From contig CBJLMB010000019.1 in assembly GCA_966424055.1 (NCBI GenBank), positions 1 through 64,000 of the forward strand: a stretch of DNA of 64,000 nucleotides, read 5' to 3'. The DNA comes from Deminuibacter sp966424055 (GTDB lineage Bacteria; Bacteroidota; Bacteroidia; Chitinophagales; Chitinophagaceae). The number at the start of each line of letters is the position of its first letter. Position 1 is the first letter of the stretch. Of the stretch, positions 42,664 to 51,273 are shown piece after piece. A program made the position numbers and the translations under genes. The notes under the pieces were generated by a model that was not told the DNA's origin, did no database searches, and saw only the letters and a list, made by a program, of their open reading frames with translations.

Positions 42664-44202
42664 ATGAAAGCAAATACACTTCCCGGTAACAATGCTGTTG
42701 CGCTCGCCGCGGTTTGTTTGGCGTCGCTGATGTTTGGTCTTGAAATTTCCAGCGTGCCAGTGATATTGCCTACACTTGAAAAAGTATTACATGGCGATTT
42801 TAAAGATGCCCAATGGATCATGAATGCATATACCATTGCCTGCACCACAGTGCTCATGGCTGCCGGAACACTGGCCGACCGCTATGGCAGAAAACGTATG
42901 TTCATGATCAGTTTGATCTTGTTCGGTGTTACATCGCTGGTGTGCGGACTGGCACAAACAGCCACTGTTCTTATCATCAGCCGTTTTTTACAGGGCATGG
43001 GTGGTGGTGCCATGCTGATTTGCCAGATAGCTATTTTATCGCACCAGTTCCAGGAAGGGAAGGAGCGAAGCAAGGCATTTGCCATATGGGGTGTGGTATT
43101 TGGTATAGGGCTTGGGTTTGGCCCCATTATAGGCGGAATGATCGTGGCTTTGTCTAACTGGCATTGGGTGTTTTTGGTTCATGCACCGCTTACGCTTGTA
43201 ACCTTGCTGCTTGTTTTAGGTGGTGTAAAAGAATCACGCGACCCGGAAGCGAAAAAATTGGATATCGCCGGTATTGTCACACTTTCACTGGCTGTTTTCG
43301 GATTGACCTATTTTATTACACAAGGCCCGGATACAGGATTTACCAGTACGCGGTCTCTTCTGATCATCATAGCGTCATTATCGTGTTTCATAATGTTTTT
43401 ATATGTAGAAAAGATCAGCCCACATCCCATGTTTGATTTTTCTGTGTTCAGGCTGCGGAATTTTTCCGGTGCCATCATCGGCTCGATGGGAATGAATTTC
43501 AGTTTCTGGCCTTTCATGATCTACCTGCCCATTTACTTCCAGAGCGGTCTTGGTTATGATACGGTTACTGCGGGTTTGGCGTTACTGGCGTATACATTGC
43601 CCACGCTGATCTTCCCGCCATTGGGCGAAAGGCTTTCTCTGCGGTATCGCCCCGGTTTGGTGATCCCTGCAGGATTGTTTACGATCGGGCTGGGTTTTAT
43701 GCTGATGTGGCTGGGCAGCAGCGCTGCATCTGCGAGCTGGAAAACCATGCTGCCTGGCTGCCTGATCGCCGGCATAGGGCTGGGTATAACCAATACACCT
43801 GTAACCAATACCAGTACCGGCTCTGTGCCCAGTACACGGGCCGGTATGGCTTCGGGTATTGACATGAGTGCCCGGCTGATTACGCTGGCTATTAATATTG
43901 CACTGATGGGATTTATTTTATTGCGTGGCATACTTTCGCAGCTGGAAACTTCTTTCTCCGGTTCTTTTACCACCCCGCAGTTACACACACTGGCCGAAAA
44001 AACAGCTGCCGGTAATTTTGTATCGATCAGGCAGGGATTTCCTCAACTGTCTGAGCTGGATGCCTCAGGTACAGTGATACATACTGCATTGATGCATGGC
44101 TTTGGCGGGGTGATGCTGTATGGTGGTGCTGGTGTGTGGATACTGGCATTGATCAGTCTTGCACTTTTCAGAACAAAGAAAAGCAGTAGTGCTGCTGCCT
44201 GA
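42664..44202 (+). CDS. MFS transporter, DHA2 drug/proton antiporter type
   Basis: This 512-residue inner-membrane protein has about fourteen hydrophobic segments, the number typical of the DHA2 (QacA/EmrB-like) group. Motif A is visible as GTLADRYGRKRMF after segment 2. Motif C-like sequence GVVFGIGLGFGPIIGGMI in segment 5 marks drug/proton antiporters. The N-terminal SLMFGLEISSVPVILPTLEKVL resembles the usual DHA2 opening but lacks the standard early Asp of that group, which may alter specificity. Control by the divergent AraC-type regulator is likely. The substrate is unknown. Confidence 0.92.
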   Translation: MKANTLPGNNAVALAAVCLASLMFGLEISSVPVILPTLEKVLHGDFKDAQWIMNAYTIACTTVLMAAGTLADRYGRKRMFMISLILFGVTSLVCGLAQTATVLIISRFLQGMGGGAMLICQIAILSHQFQEGKERSKAFAIWGVVFGIGLGFGPIIGGMIVALSNWHWVFLVHAPLTLVTLLLVLGGVKESRDPEAKKLDIAGIVTLSLAVFGLTYFITQGPDTGFTSTRSLLIIIASLSCFIMFLYVEKISPHPMFDFSVFRLRNFSGAIIGSMGMNFSFWPFMIYLPIYFQSGLGYDTVTAGLALLAYTLPTLIFPPLGERLSLRYRPGLVIPAGLFTIGLGFMLMWLGSSAASASWKTMLPGCLIAGIGLGITNTPVTNTSTGSVPSTRAGMASGIDMSARLITLAINIALMGFILLRGILSQLETSFSGSFTTPQLHTLAEKTAAGNFVSIRQGFPQLSELDASGTVIHTALMHGFGGVMLYGGAGVWILALISLALFRTKKSSSAAA

Positions 44203-44561
44203 ATAGGAGCTGTTACAATACCTGTGCTTCCTGGTTGGGATCATACCTTTCAGCCAGCTTTATCACGAAATGCTTTCATGAATAATATCCCAGTTATACC
44301 CTGCTGACAGTAGAAATAAATGCCGGTTATCTGGTATTGGGCAGCTGCGGTCAAGCATGTAGTTTTGCTCTTTGAAAATACTTAGGGACTGCTGTTTGAT
44401 TCAATGATGCATAACAAAACGCTATGAACGCTCTTATGTTGTATGCCTTCTGTCACAATGCAGTGATGGATATACTTAAAGGCAAGCCTTCAATGCATAC
44501 CGATACCATAGCAGTTGTTGAAAATTAACGCGCTTTATAATAACACTCATTTCAAACCAAC
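44203..44561. other. Intergenic region with no recognised content
   Basis: About 360 bases between the MFS gene and the next lipoprotein gene. I see only short frames without support, no clear hairpin after the MFS gene and no tRNA. It may hold the promoter of the lipoprotein gene. Confidence 0.4.
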
Positions 44562-45125
44562 ATGATGAACAGAATTACCAGGCGCTTAGGCGCATCTTTC
44601 CTGCTGGCCGGTGCTTTTTTTGTTTCCTGTAGTAAAGGACATGATTCTTCCACACCACCAGCCACTGACAGCAACTGGAAAATGGGGAACTATACTTATA
44701 CAAGGAGTGCATCTTCACAAACAGCGAACGGCAACCTGAAAGCCATTGCTGTTAGTACATCCGGTAATGGCGGCAATTATGGCGCTTATTCAGGTAGTGC
44801 GTTAACATTTACTTTTTACAGCAATCTCGGTCCGGGTAAATATTCACCGGCAACTGTTGAAGACCTGGTGAAAAATCCTGCAACCAAACTGATTAAAATA
44901 GATTGTGTGGTTGGTTCTGCTGTAAACACAGGTTCTGTGATGTATTCGCTTGCAGAAAGCAGTGCTATTGTTACTGATGTTACAGCTGATGTAACTGTTG
45001 ACGGCAATGGCCAGTATCATATCAGCTTATCCAAACCGCTTACCTTAACCAAAACAATAATAGTAGGTAATGGCATCCCCGATGCACCCAATACAGCACA
45101 GTTAACGATCAATAATGCCTACTAA
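44562..45125 (+). CDS. Small lipoprotein of unknown function
   Basis: I do not recognise a family. The 187-residue protein has a lipoprotein signal peptide with lipobox FVSC followed by SKGHDSSTPPATDS, a typical Bacteroidota surface-lipoprotein start. The mature part is rich in Ser, Thr, Gly and Asn and looks mainly beta-stranded, with segments such as GSALTFTFYSNLGPGKYSP and ITVDG-like turns (VTADVTVDGNGQYHISLSKPLTL). It ends TAQLTINNAY. There is no cysteine beyond the lipobox and the one in KIDCVVG. The gene is isolated. Starts at 44562 or 44565 are equivalent. Confidence 0.62.
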   Translation: MMNRITRRLGASFLLAGAFFVSCSKGHDSSTPPATDSNWKMGNYTYTRSASSQTANGNLKAIAVSTSGNGGNYGAYSGSALTFTFYSNLGPGKYSPATVEDLVKNPATKLIKIDCVVGSAVNTGSVMYSLAESSAIVTDVTADVTVDGNGQYHISLSKPLTLTKTIIVGNGIPDAPNTAQLTINNAY

Positions 45126-45184
45126 CCCACTTAAAGCTTAATTTTATTAATATAACACAACACATCGTCTGCCGGCTGAACCAC

Positions 45185-45204
45185 AAAGCTCCGCAAGGAG
45201 CTTT
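45185..45204 (+). terminator. Weak hairpin after the small lipoprotein gene
   Basis: AAAGCTCC (45185-45192) pairs with GGAGCTTT (45197-45204) around GCAA. The T-run is short, so this is only a possible terminator, about 60 bases after the stop. Confidence 0.4.
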
Positions 45205-45368
45205 ATACATTGGTGTATGTTTAACAATTTGTTTCCCTGTTTTGGCAATATTGTTAGAACTAAGAAGCTATGTTTGCTCTGCAAAATTTATGAAGCCCAG
45301 CCGGTCAACAGGTCATGTTTGAGACCTGTTCCGCCTGGCACAATTTTTTTCAATGTAATTGGGTGTCC

Positions 45369-47030
45369 TCAGCCAGTGGTTTGCTTATCTTCTTCAGTTT
45401 CTTCCTCATTGTTTCCTGTTTCATCCGGCAGGTTTGCCAGCAAAGAAGCAGGCAGGTTCTTTTTAGGTTTTATGCCCAGTTCTTTTAATTTTTCCGCCTG
45501 CCATAAAAGATTGCCCTGGCCATCTTTCAGTTGTCCTAGTGCCGTATCATAACTTTTCTTTGCCCTGTTTAAATTTGTGCCTACATCCATAAGGCTATCC
45601 GCAAAATTTGCCAGCTTATCATATAGTGCTGCGCCTCTTTTGGCAATTTCCTGTGCATTCCTGTTCTGGTATTCCCTTTTCCATAGATCTGCAATGAGTT
45701 TGAGCGCTGCGATTAAATTGGTGGGGCTTATCAGCAGTATCCGCTTATTGTATGCGAAATGCCAGAGCTCTGCATCCTGCTGCAGCGCAAGCAGGTAGGC
45801 CGGTTCGTTGGGCACAAACAGCATTACAAAATCGAGTGCGGGGGCAAAGTCCTGGTAATTCTTCCGGCTCAGGTCTTCAATATGCCTGCGTAGTGACCGG
45901 AGATGTTCTTCAGATGCTTTCTGCTGTTCTTCTGCAGTAGCTGCAGCGGTATAGCGCGTATAAGCGGTTAAAGAAACCTTTGCATCCACGATCACTTTCC
46001 GGTTATCGGGATAAGCAATGATCACATCAGGCTGCATTTTGCCCCCATCTTCATTTTTATGATAATTGCCATCTTCATCTTTCAGAAATTCCTGCACAAA
46101 ATATTCCCTGTCTTTTGCAAGCCCTGATTTTTCCAGGATATTTTCCAGTATCATCTGTCCCCAATCGCCCTGTACCTTTGAATTACCTTTCAGTGCATTG
46201 GTCAGGTTATTGGCTTCTTCACTTACTTTCTGGTTAAGCAGTACCAGTTTTTCCACTTCTTTCCCTAATGAAAACCGCTCTTTGGATTCTTTTTCATATA
46301 CCTCTTCTACTTTTTTCTTAAAGCTGTCAATATTTTCGCCCAATGGTTTTAAAATGGCATGAAGGTTTTCCTGGTTTACCCGGGTGAATTTGGCTGTTTT
46401 TTCTTCCAGTATTTTATTGGCGATGTTTTCAAAACTGGTGTTGAACTGTTTGCGCAGCTCTTCTGTTTCTGATTGCTGCGTTTGCAGTTTTTCTGCCAGG
46501 AACTGATTATGGGCCGATAATGCAGACAACTGTTTATGGGCCTCATTGAGGGCAGCATTGCTGTTTTGCAGGTCGGTTTTTAGTTGTGTTATATCGGCCA
46601 TATGCGTTTTGCCTGTTTGAAGGCTGGCATCCAGACTGGCTTTAACCGTTGCATAATTTCCTGCTGCATCCCTGATATCCTGCTGCAGGCTGTTCACTGT
46701 TTTTTTGTATTCCTGCAGTTCATATCTCAGCTCTTCTGATTGCTTTTTCAGGTTAGTATATTCCGTATTACTGGCGGCCAGCAGGCCGGTGAGCTCAGTA
46801 TGTTTACCACTGATGTTTTTTAGATCTGCTTCTTTGCTAGAAACCGTTTCGGCAAGCTGCCGTGCTTTTTCTTTTTCAATACCCAGCTCTGTTGCAAGCC
46901 GGTTGTATTGATCAGCCAGTGCGTCGAAGTCGGTCCTGGGTATACGGCCATGTTTTATCGTAAACCTGGCAATCAGCCAGCTAATAATACTGCCGGTAAT
47001 AAAACCGGCCAGCAAATACAATATCTGCAT
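45369..47030 (-). CDS. rmuC: DNA recombination protein RmuC
   Basis: RmuC is a predicted nuclease-fold protein that limits DNA inversions and related rearrangements. The 553-residue protein has an N-terminal membrane helix (ILYLLAGFITGSIISWLIARFTI), a long coiled coil (about residues 40-240) and the C-terminal RmuC domain. That domain starts around FKKKVEEVYEKESKERFSLGKEVEKLVLLNQ and carries GDWGQMILENILEKSGL, DVIIAYPDNRKVIVDAKVSLTAY and LLISPTNLIAALKLIADLWKREYQNRNAQEIAKRGAALYDKL. The sequence PDVII...VIVDAKVS contains the PD-(D/E)xK-type nuclease residues. It is intact and transcribed toward the small lipoprotein gene. Confidence 0.95.
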   Translation of the reverse strand: MQILYLLAGFITGSIISWLIARFTIKHGRIPRTDFDALADQYNRLATELGIEKEKARQLAETVSSKEADLKNISGKHTELTGLLAASNTEYTNLKKQSEELRYELQEYKKTVNSLQQDIRDAAGNYATVKASLDASLQTGKTHMADITQLKTDLQNSNAALNEAHKQLSALSAHNQFLAEKLQTQQSETEELRKQFNTSFENIANKILEEKTAKFTRVNQENLHAILKPLGENIDSFKKKVEEVYEKESKERFSLGKEVEKLVLLNQKVSEEANNLTNALKGNSKVQGDWGQMILENILEKSGLAKDREYFVQEFLKDEDGNYHKNEDGGKMQPDVIIAYPDNRKVIVDAKVSLTAYTRYTAAATAEEQQKASEEHLRSLRRHIEDLSRKNYQDFAPALDFVMLFVPNEPAYLLALQQDAELWHFAYNKRILLISPTNLIAALKLIADLWKREYQNRNAQEIAKRGAALYDKLANFADSLMDVGTNLNRAKKSYDTALGQLKDGQGNLLWQAEKLKELGIKPKKNLPASLLANLPDETGNNEEETEEDKQTTG

Positions 47031-47189
47031 AATGTTTTTTTAAATAGTAAAATCGAAAATACAACTTGTAAAAATAGACCCGTTACGGGTTTCAATAATA
47101 CCGGTAAGGTTAGCCGGAATGGAAAGCTGCTTAAAAATATAGTCCGCTGCAATAATGCTGCAATCTGCCTGCTATAAGAGATTGCGTGT

Positions 47190-47525
47190 TTAAAATCCTG
47201 CTCGTTGTAAAAAAAGCAAGAACAAAGCCAGTACAATACCTCCCATTGCCAGGTTGATCTTAGATAGACGCTTTTTCCGGCGCAGCTGTAATATGAGTGC
47301 TTCTATCAGTATGGCGGCAACCCATATCGCTATCTCCAGCAGCATCAGCAGGGCCACACCCAGCCCGGGATCGCAGTAGACCCTTTGCCCCCTGGTGGTT
47401 TGCGGTATCTGGTAGTAGAAGAAATAACAGAACGTAAGTGCAGGTACCAGCAATAACAGGAGCAGTCGTATAAGGATATGTCTTGTGGCGGTTGTTTCTT
47501 TTTTTTCCTGCAGATCAGCTTCCAT
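47190..47525 (-). CDS. Small membrane protein of unknown function
   Basis: This 111-residue protein shows three hydrophobic segments: ILIRLLLLLLVPALTFCYFFYY, GVALLMLLEIAIWVAAILIEALIL and KINLAMGGIVLALFLLFL. They are separated by short polar loops and preceded by a charged N-terminus (MEADLQEKKETTATRH). I do not recognise the family. It is upstream of rmuC on the same strand after a 159-base gap and divergent from mgtC. No enzyme motif is seen; it is most likely a true gene because of its clean membrane topology and length. Confidence 0.65.
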   Translation of the reverse strand: MEADLQEKKETTATRHILIRLLLLLLVPALTFCYFFYYQIPQTTRGQRVYCDPGLGVALLMLLEIAIWVAAILIEALILQLRRKKRLSKINLAMGGIVLALFLLFLQRAGF

Positions 47526-47655
47526 AAAACTGTTTTATAACCGGTTACTTTGGCTACCGGAATTTATTGCCGGCTGTTTTCAACACGGGCTTTGCTCTAA
47601 TGAATTTCTAATGAAAAGATATTCCCGGCATAACCATCGCGATGAATACACGGGA

Positions 47656-47663
47656 TAATTTTG
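47656..47663 (+). promoter_or_regulatory. Candidate -7 box for the mgtC-like gene (TAATTTTG)
   Basis: This matches TAnnTTTG 112 bases before the start codon. It would give an untranslated leader of about 105 bases. The -33 element is not clear. Confidence 0.4.
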
Positions 47664-47764
47664 CGGCAAATATAAAAATTAACCGGCTGCCCCTCTCTGC
47701 CTTTCGCTATTTTCCGCTGGATCATTTTGCTGGAGCAGGCCGGTATTGCATTATCGTTGTTTTT

Positions 47765-47771
47765 AAGGAGG
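47765..47771 (+). promoter_or_regulatory. Strong Shine-Dalgarno AAGGAGG before the mgtC-like gene
   Basis: A perfect AAGGAGG lies four bases before the ATG at 47776. Strong ribosome-binding sites like this are rare in Bacteroidota and it fixes the start codon. Confidence 0.75.
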
Positions 47772-47775
47772 GATC

Positions 47776-48483
47776 ATGCTTACTATTTTCGCATTCACAA
47801 CAAGACTGGCTATTGCTTTTGTACTGGGTGCCGCAATTGGTACAGAACGCCAATGGCGGCAGCGTATGGCCGGCCTGCGTACAAACATGTTGGTGGCACT
47901 GGGGGCCAGCATGTTTGTGGCTATGGGCGTGCACTTGGGTGGAGAGGCGGCTGGCAGGGTTACTTCTTATGTTGTGAGCGGGATCGGTTTCCTGGGCGCC
48001 GGTGTGATTATGAAGGACGGCATTAATGTACGCGGATTGAATACTGCTGCCACTTTATGGTGCTCTGCTGCTGTGGGCGCTTTTTGCGGTGCAGGTTACC
48101 TGGCAGAGGCATTAATCGGGTGTGCATTTATAATAGCCACACATCTATTGATGCGCCCGCTGGGCGTTAAATTAAGCCGGTTGCCTATCGATAAAAAAAC
48201 AGCTACCCAGGTGGGCTATTTGCTTACTATAAAATGCAAGCAGGATGTGGAAAATCACCTCAGGGTGCTGTTGCTGCAGTTTACCAATACCGATGATAAA
48301 TTATTACTTCGCTCATTGAAAAGCACCGATAACGGTAACCCCGATACTGCTATTATCACCGCAGAAATACTGGCTAACAGCAATGAAGACAGCTCGATGG
48401 AAAAGATCGCCGGCAGACTTACAATTGAACAACAGGTATACGAAGTGAGCTGGAACAAAATGCAGAATGAAAACGATTTATGA
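47776..48483 (+). CDS. MgtC/SapB family membrane protein
   Basis: This 235-residue inner-membrane protein has the MgtC N-terminal domain with its signature segments: RLAIAFVLGAAIGTERQWRQRMAGLRTNMLVALGASMFVAMG, then SYVVSGIGFLGAGVIMKDGINVRGLNTAATLWCSAAVGAFCGAGY. Five hydrophobic segments are visible. The cytosolic C-terminal part (about 140-235) looks like an ACT-type fold. In Salmonella MgtC inhibits the ATP synthase and aids growth at low magnesium; other members have varied roles. No magnesium P-type ATPase is adjacent. The start is set by a perfect Shine-Dalgarno sequence. Confidence 0.92.
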   Translation: MLTIFAFTTRLAIAFVLGAAIGTERQWRQRMAGLRTNMLVALGASMFVAMGVHLGGEAAGRVTSYVVSGIGFLGAGVIMKDGINVRGLNTAATLWCSAAVGAFCGAGYLAEALIGCAFIIATHLLMRPLGVKLSRLPIDKKTATQVGYLLTIKCKQDVENHLRVLLLQFTNTDDKLLLRSLKSTDNGNPDTAIITAEILANSNEDSSMEKIAGRLTIEQQVYEVSWNKMQNENDL

Positions 48484-48802
48484 TGCGCACCTGTTTGCCT
48501 GAAGCTGCACATTATTTTTTTCTTAGCCTGAAATAACCAATAATCCAATAACGCTGTTCACACAGCCGTACTGCTGTTGCAATAGCTGGTGAGCACTGCT
48601 CGTGTTTGAACCAATTTAGCCATGCTGCATTTTGTATGGAATGCCTGCTCCCTATTTGTTAATGCATTTTAATTAAAAAAAAATTCCGCCTGATAGGGGA
48701 GAGCCATCCGTGGATTGTTTTAACTGTAAAAGCAATAGCCTGGTAAGTTGTTGCGCTTGCCATTGAAAAAAGACCATCAGCTGACTTGTTAAAAGCGAAC
48801 AC
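48484..48802. other. Intergenic region with no recognised content
   Basis: About 320 A/T-rich bases between mgtC and the SRPBCC gene. I see no clear hairpin, promoter or RNA gene. Part could be coding if the SRPBCC gene starts earlier than thought, but the frame offers no family sequence. Confidence 0.4.
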
Positions 48803-49303
48803 ATGATCAGGAATATCACCCATGTTTTTTTCAATAAAAGAAAAAAAACGGTTGTGCACGATGCAATAAATGGCATGCCTGTTTTACCCACAGATGCGTA
48901 CAACCTGACCATTGAAAAAGAGTTTGTATTGTCACCGGCAGTGCTTTACTGGGCCTGGACAACCGGCTTTGACCGCTGGATTGCTATGCCTGGTACACAC
49001 CAGGTGCATGGTGTAAACAATACCTCTTTTACTTTTGATGCTGATTTCCTGGGGAACCTGCATACTTATAAAGGCCTTTTTTTAAAAGCGATACCCGACC
49101 GGGTTGTTGAAATACTGTGGCAGGCAGAAGCTGTCAGCGGGCCCGATACCCTGATCACAGTAAAGTTCCAGGAAACGGTCAATGGATCAAAACTGGAGCT
49201 GATACACGATGGGTTTTTAAATGAATTATTACGCGATGTATATGGCGAAGCATGGGGCCGGGTGTTTTTGAAACTGGAAGCAAAACTGATACTGAATACA
49301 TAA
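48803..49303 (+). CDS. SRPBCC/AHSA1-like lipid-binding-fold protein
   Basis: This protein of up to 166 residues has the helix-grip (SRPBCC) layout of the AHSA1-like group: an opening strand (LTIEKEFVLSPAVLYWAWTTGFDRWIAMP), a central sheet (GNLHTYKGLFLKAIPDRVVEILWQAEA, TLITVKFQETVNGSKLELIHDGF) and the C-terminal helix (YGEAWGRVFLKLEAKLIL). Such proteins bind hydrophobic ligands or act as regulators of unknown role. The first 24 residues fall outside the domain, so the ATG at 48875 (MPVLPTDAYNL) is an equally good start. It is isolated, with a terminator downstream. Confidence 0.75.
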   Translation: MIRNITHVFFNKRKKTVVHDAINGMPVLPTDAYNLTIEKEFVLSPAVLYWAWTTGFDRWIAMPGTHQVHGVNNTSFTFDADFLGNLHTYKGLFLKAIPDRVVEILWQAEAVSGPDTLITVKFQETVNGSKLELIHDGFLNELLRDVYGEAWGRVFLKLEAKLILNT

Positions 49304-49343
49304 GCAATCGAACTTAGAGGGATCGTGTTGATTTGGGCATAAA

Positions 49344-49375
49344 GGCTTAGGTATATCTATACTTAAGCCCTTTTT
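49344..49375 (+). terminator. Terminator after the SRPBCC gene
   Basis: GGCTTAGGTAT pairs with ATACTTAAGCC (one G-U pair, 4-base loop), followed by TTTTT at 49371-49375. It is 41 bases after the stop and also close to the convergent cyclase gene. Confidence 0.75.
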
Positions 49376-49406
49376 ATAAAATGACTGCCACCGCCGTGGC
49401 AAGTAT

Positions 49407-50312
49407 TTACCTGGCTTCCAGGCTGCCGGGTATTTTGGCAAATGCCCTTACCGGGAATGTACCCACACCTTTTAACCTGGGCGGAACTGCACTGAACAAA
49501 AAGCCTTTCTGCGGCAGCAATGCCAGATGGCAGAGATGCTCTACGATCAGTATTTCTGCACCCAGCAATAGGCTGTGGGCCGGGCGGGTGTTACCACGGG
49601 TATCATCGAGGTTATGCCCGTCAATGCCCACCAGTTTTACCCCGCAGCTTTCCAGGTATTCAGCGCCTTCACGGGTTAAGAATGGGTGGTTTTTGTAATA
49701 GGCTTCTGTATTCCAGTGTTTGTCCCAGCCGGTGTGCAGCAATACCGCACGGTTCTTGATCTCGTATCCCTGTAAATGCCCGGCTGTTATTGCAAGCGAT
49801 TGTTCATAAGGTACAGGAATGACGATGCCTTCAAGATCTGTAAAGCTTTCCAGCGTTGTTTCAGAAAGGTCTTTGCCGTTTTCGTACCGGTGAAACGGGC
49901 AGTCGATATACGTGCCTGTATTGCTCACCATTTCAATTTTACCGATCTGGAAACTGGTGCCTTCTTCATAAAATGCTTTGCTGGCTTCCCGGCTCAGGTA
50001 ATCGCAGATAACAGGAGCAGGTAGCCCTTTGTAGGTGATCAGGCCGTTCTCAATGGTATGACTTAGGTCTACCAGTACATTTTTGCTGCTGCCGGGCTGA
50101 GCGGGTTTTCGTTTATGCGGTTCTGTCAGTATTTCTTTATTCAGTATTCTTGTTTGGCCAACCATCAGCAGCCGCATATCCTGGACAATATAATCTGCCA
50201 AGGCTTTGTCTGAAATATCATCGCCTTCAATATCCAGCCTGAAATCTTCTCCCCTGATGCTACCGCCATTGGTAAAATAGATCTCGAAATCGAACCTGAC
50301 CCTTTTATCCAT
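49407..50312 (-). CDS. Cyclase-family (kynurenine-formamidase-like) metal-dependent hydrolase with N-terminal extension
   Basis: This 301-residue protein joins an N-terminal region of about 80 residues (FDFEIYFTNGGSIRGEDFRLDIEGDDISD...LLMVGQTRILNKEIL) to a cyclase/kynurenine formamidase-like domain. The metal-binding HxGTHxDxPxH-type motif appears as NTGTYIDCPFHRYENGKDL; the usual first His is replaced by Thr-Tyr here. Later come VLLHTGWDKHW and GVKLVGIDGHNLDDT. Members open amide or lactone rings or dehydrate sugars. The substrate is unknown. It lies downstream of the glpDKF genes but behind their terminator, so it is likely separate. Confidence 0.82.
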   Translation of the reverse strand: MDKRVRFDFEIYFTNGGSIRGEDFRLDIEGDDISDKALADYIVQDMRLLMVGQTRILNKEILTEPHKRKPAQPGSSKNVLVDLSHTIENGLITYKGLPAPVICDYLSREASKAFYEEGTSFQIGKIEMVSNTGTYIDCPFHRYENGKDLSETTLESFTDLEGIVIPVPYEQSLAITAGHLQGYEIKNRAVLLHTGWDKHWNTEAYYKNHPFLTREGAEYLESCGVKLVGIDGHNLDDTRGNTRPAHSLLLGAEILIVEHLCHLALLPQKGFLFSAVPPRLKGVGTFPVRAFAKIPGSLEAR

Positions 50313-50440
50313 ATACTTGTTTTCCTTTTACATAAAATTACACAACCGGCTGGTGCATGTACCGGTTTCTTTACAGGCGGTATGGCCACTATTAATCGTT
50401 GTGCGATGGTAACACATGCAAATACAATACGCATAAAAAA

Positions 50441-50476
50441 CAAATCCCTGTTAACAGCGGGCGTAACAGGGATTTG
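50441..50476 (-). terminator. Terminator of the glpD-glpK-glpF operon
   Basis: CAAATCCCTGTTA (50441-50453) pairs perfectly with 50464-50476 (13 bp, 10-base loop). On the minus strand it is followed by TTTTTTAT. It lies 17 bases after the glpF stop. Confidence 0.92.
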
Positions 50477-50492
50477 CTTCTGACAGAAAATT

Positions 50493-51233
50493 TCAGGGTG
50501 TATGTTGCAGCAGCAAACAGTACAATACTGCTGCAATAGCTGCGCCTGTTACCGGCCCGATAACAGGTATCCAGGAGTATGACCAGTCACTGCCGTTTTT
50601 CGCTTTAATAGGTAACAGTGCATGCATGATCCTGGGCCCAAGATCTCTTGCAGGGTTGATGGCATAACCTGTGGTGCCGCCGAGCGAAAGACCAATAACC
50701 CATACCAGGAAGGCAGCAGGTATGGCACCCAAAGAGCCCAGTCCTATGGACTGGTGTGATGGGGTGATCTCTGCACCCGTGATATAAAAAACGGTAAACA
50801 CCAATACAAAAGTGCCGATCACTTCACTGATAAAATTGATGGGTGTATTGCGGATGGCAGGCGCCGTGCAGAAAACTGCCCGCTTGCTTGCACTGTCTTC
50901 TGTACGGTCGAAATGATCTTTGTGCATAAGCCATACCAGGAAAGCGCCCAGCATAGCACCCAGGAACTGTGCGGCGATATAAGCCGGCACACTGCTCCAT
51001 GCGAACTTGCCGGCTATGGCAAGTCCCAATGTTAAAGCAGGGTTGAGATGAGCGCCGCTGTAAGGGCCTGCCACTACAACGCCTACAAATACGGCCAGCC
51101 CCCAGGCAGTGGTGATAACGATCCAGCCACTGTTGTTGCCCTTGGTATCTTTCAGTACAACATTGGCCACCACGCCGTCGCCAAGCAGTATGAGCAGCAT
51201 GGTGCCGATTAACTCAGCAATAAAAGGTGTCAT
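50493..51233 (-). CDS. glpF: Glycerol uptake facilitator (aquaglyceroporin)
   Basis: GlpF lets glycerol cross the inner membrane by facilitated diffusion. The 246-residue protein shows six hydrophobic segments and two half-helices. The NPA boxes are N64-P-A66 (SGAHLNPALTLG) and N193-P-A195 (GYAINPARDLGPR). The aspartate directly after the arginine in the second box (NPARD) is the marker of glycerol facilitators as opposed to pure water channels. The gene begins 40 bases after glpK and ends the glycerol operon. Confidence 0.95.
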   Translation of the reverse strand: MTPFIAELIGTMLLILLGDGVVANVVLKDTKGNNSGWIVITTAWGLAVFVGVVVAGPYSGAHLNPALTLGLAIAGKFAWSSVPAYIAAQFLGAMLGAFLVWLMHKDHFDRTEDSASKRAVFCTAPAIRNTPINFISEVIGTFVLVFTVFYITGAEITPSHQSIGLGSLGAIPAAFLVWVIGLSLGGTTGYAINPARDLGPRIMHALLPIKAKNGSDWSYSWIPVIGPVTGAAIAAVLYCLLLQHTP

Positions 51234-51273
51234 AGAAAAATAAATTGGTTAATGATGAAAGGGGATCACTGGA

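Noticed and set aside
47642..47775. Magnesium riboswitch before the mgtC-like gene
   Set aside because: I could not find a conserved M-box or related core in this leader.
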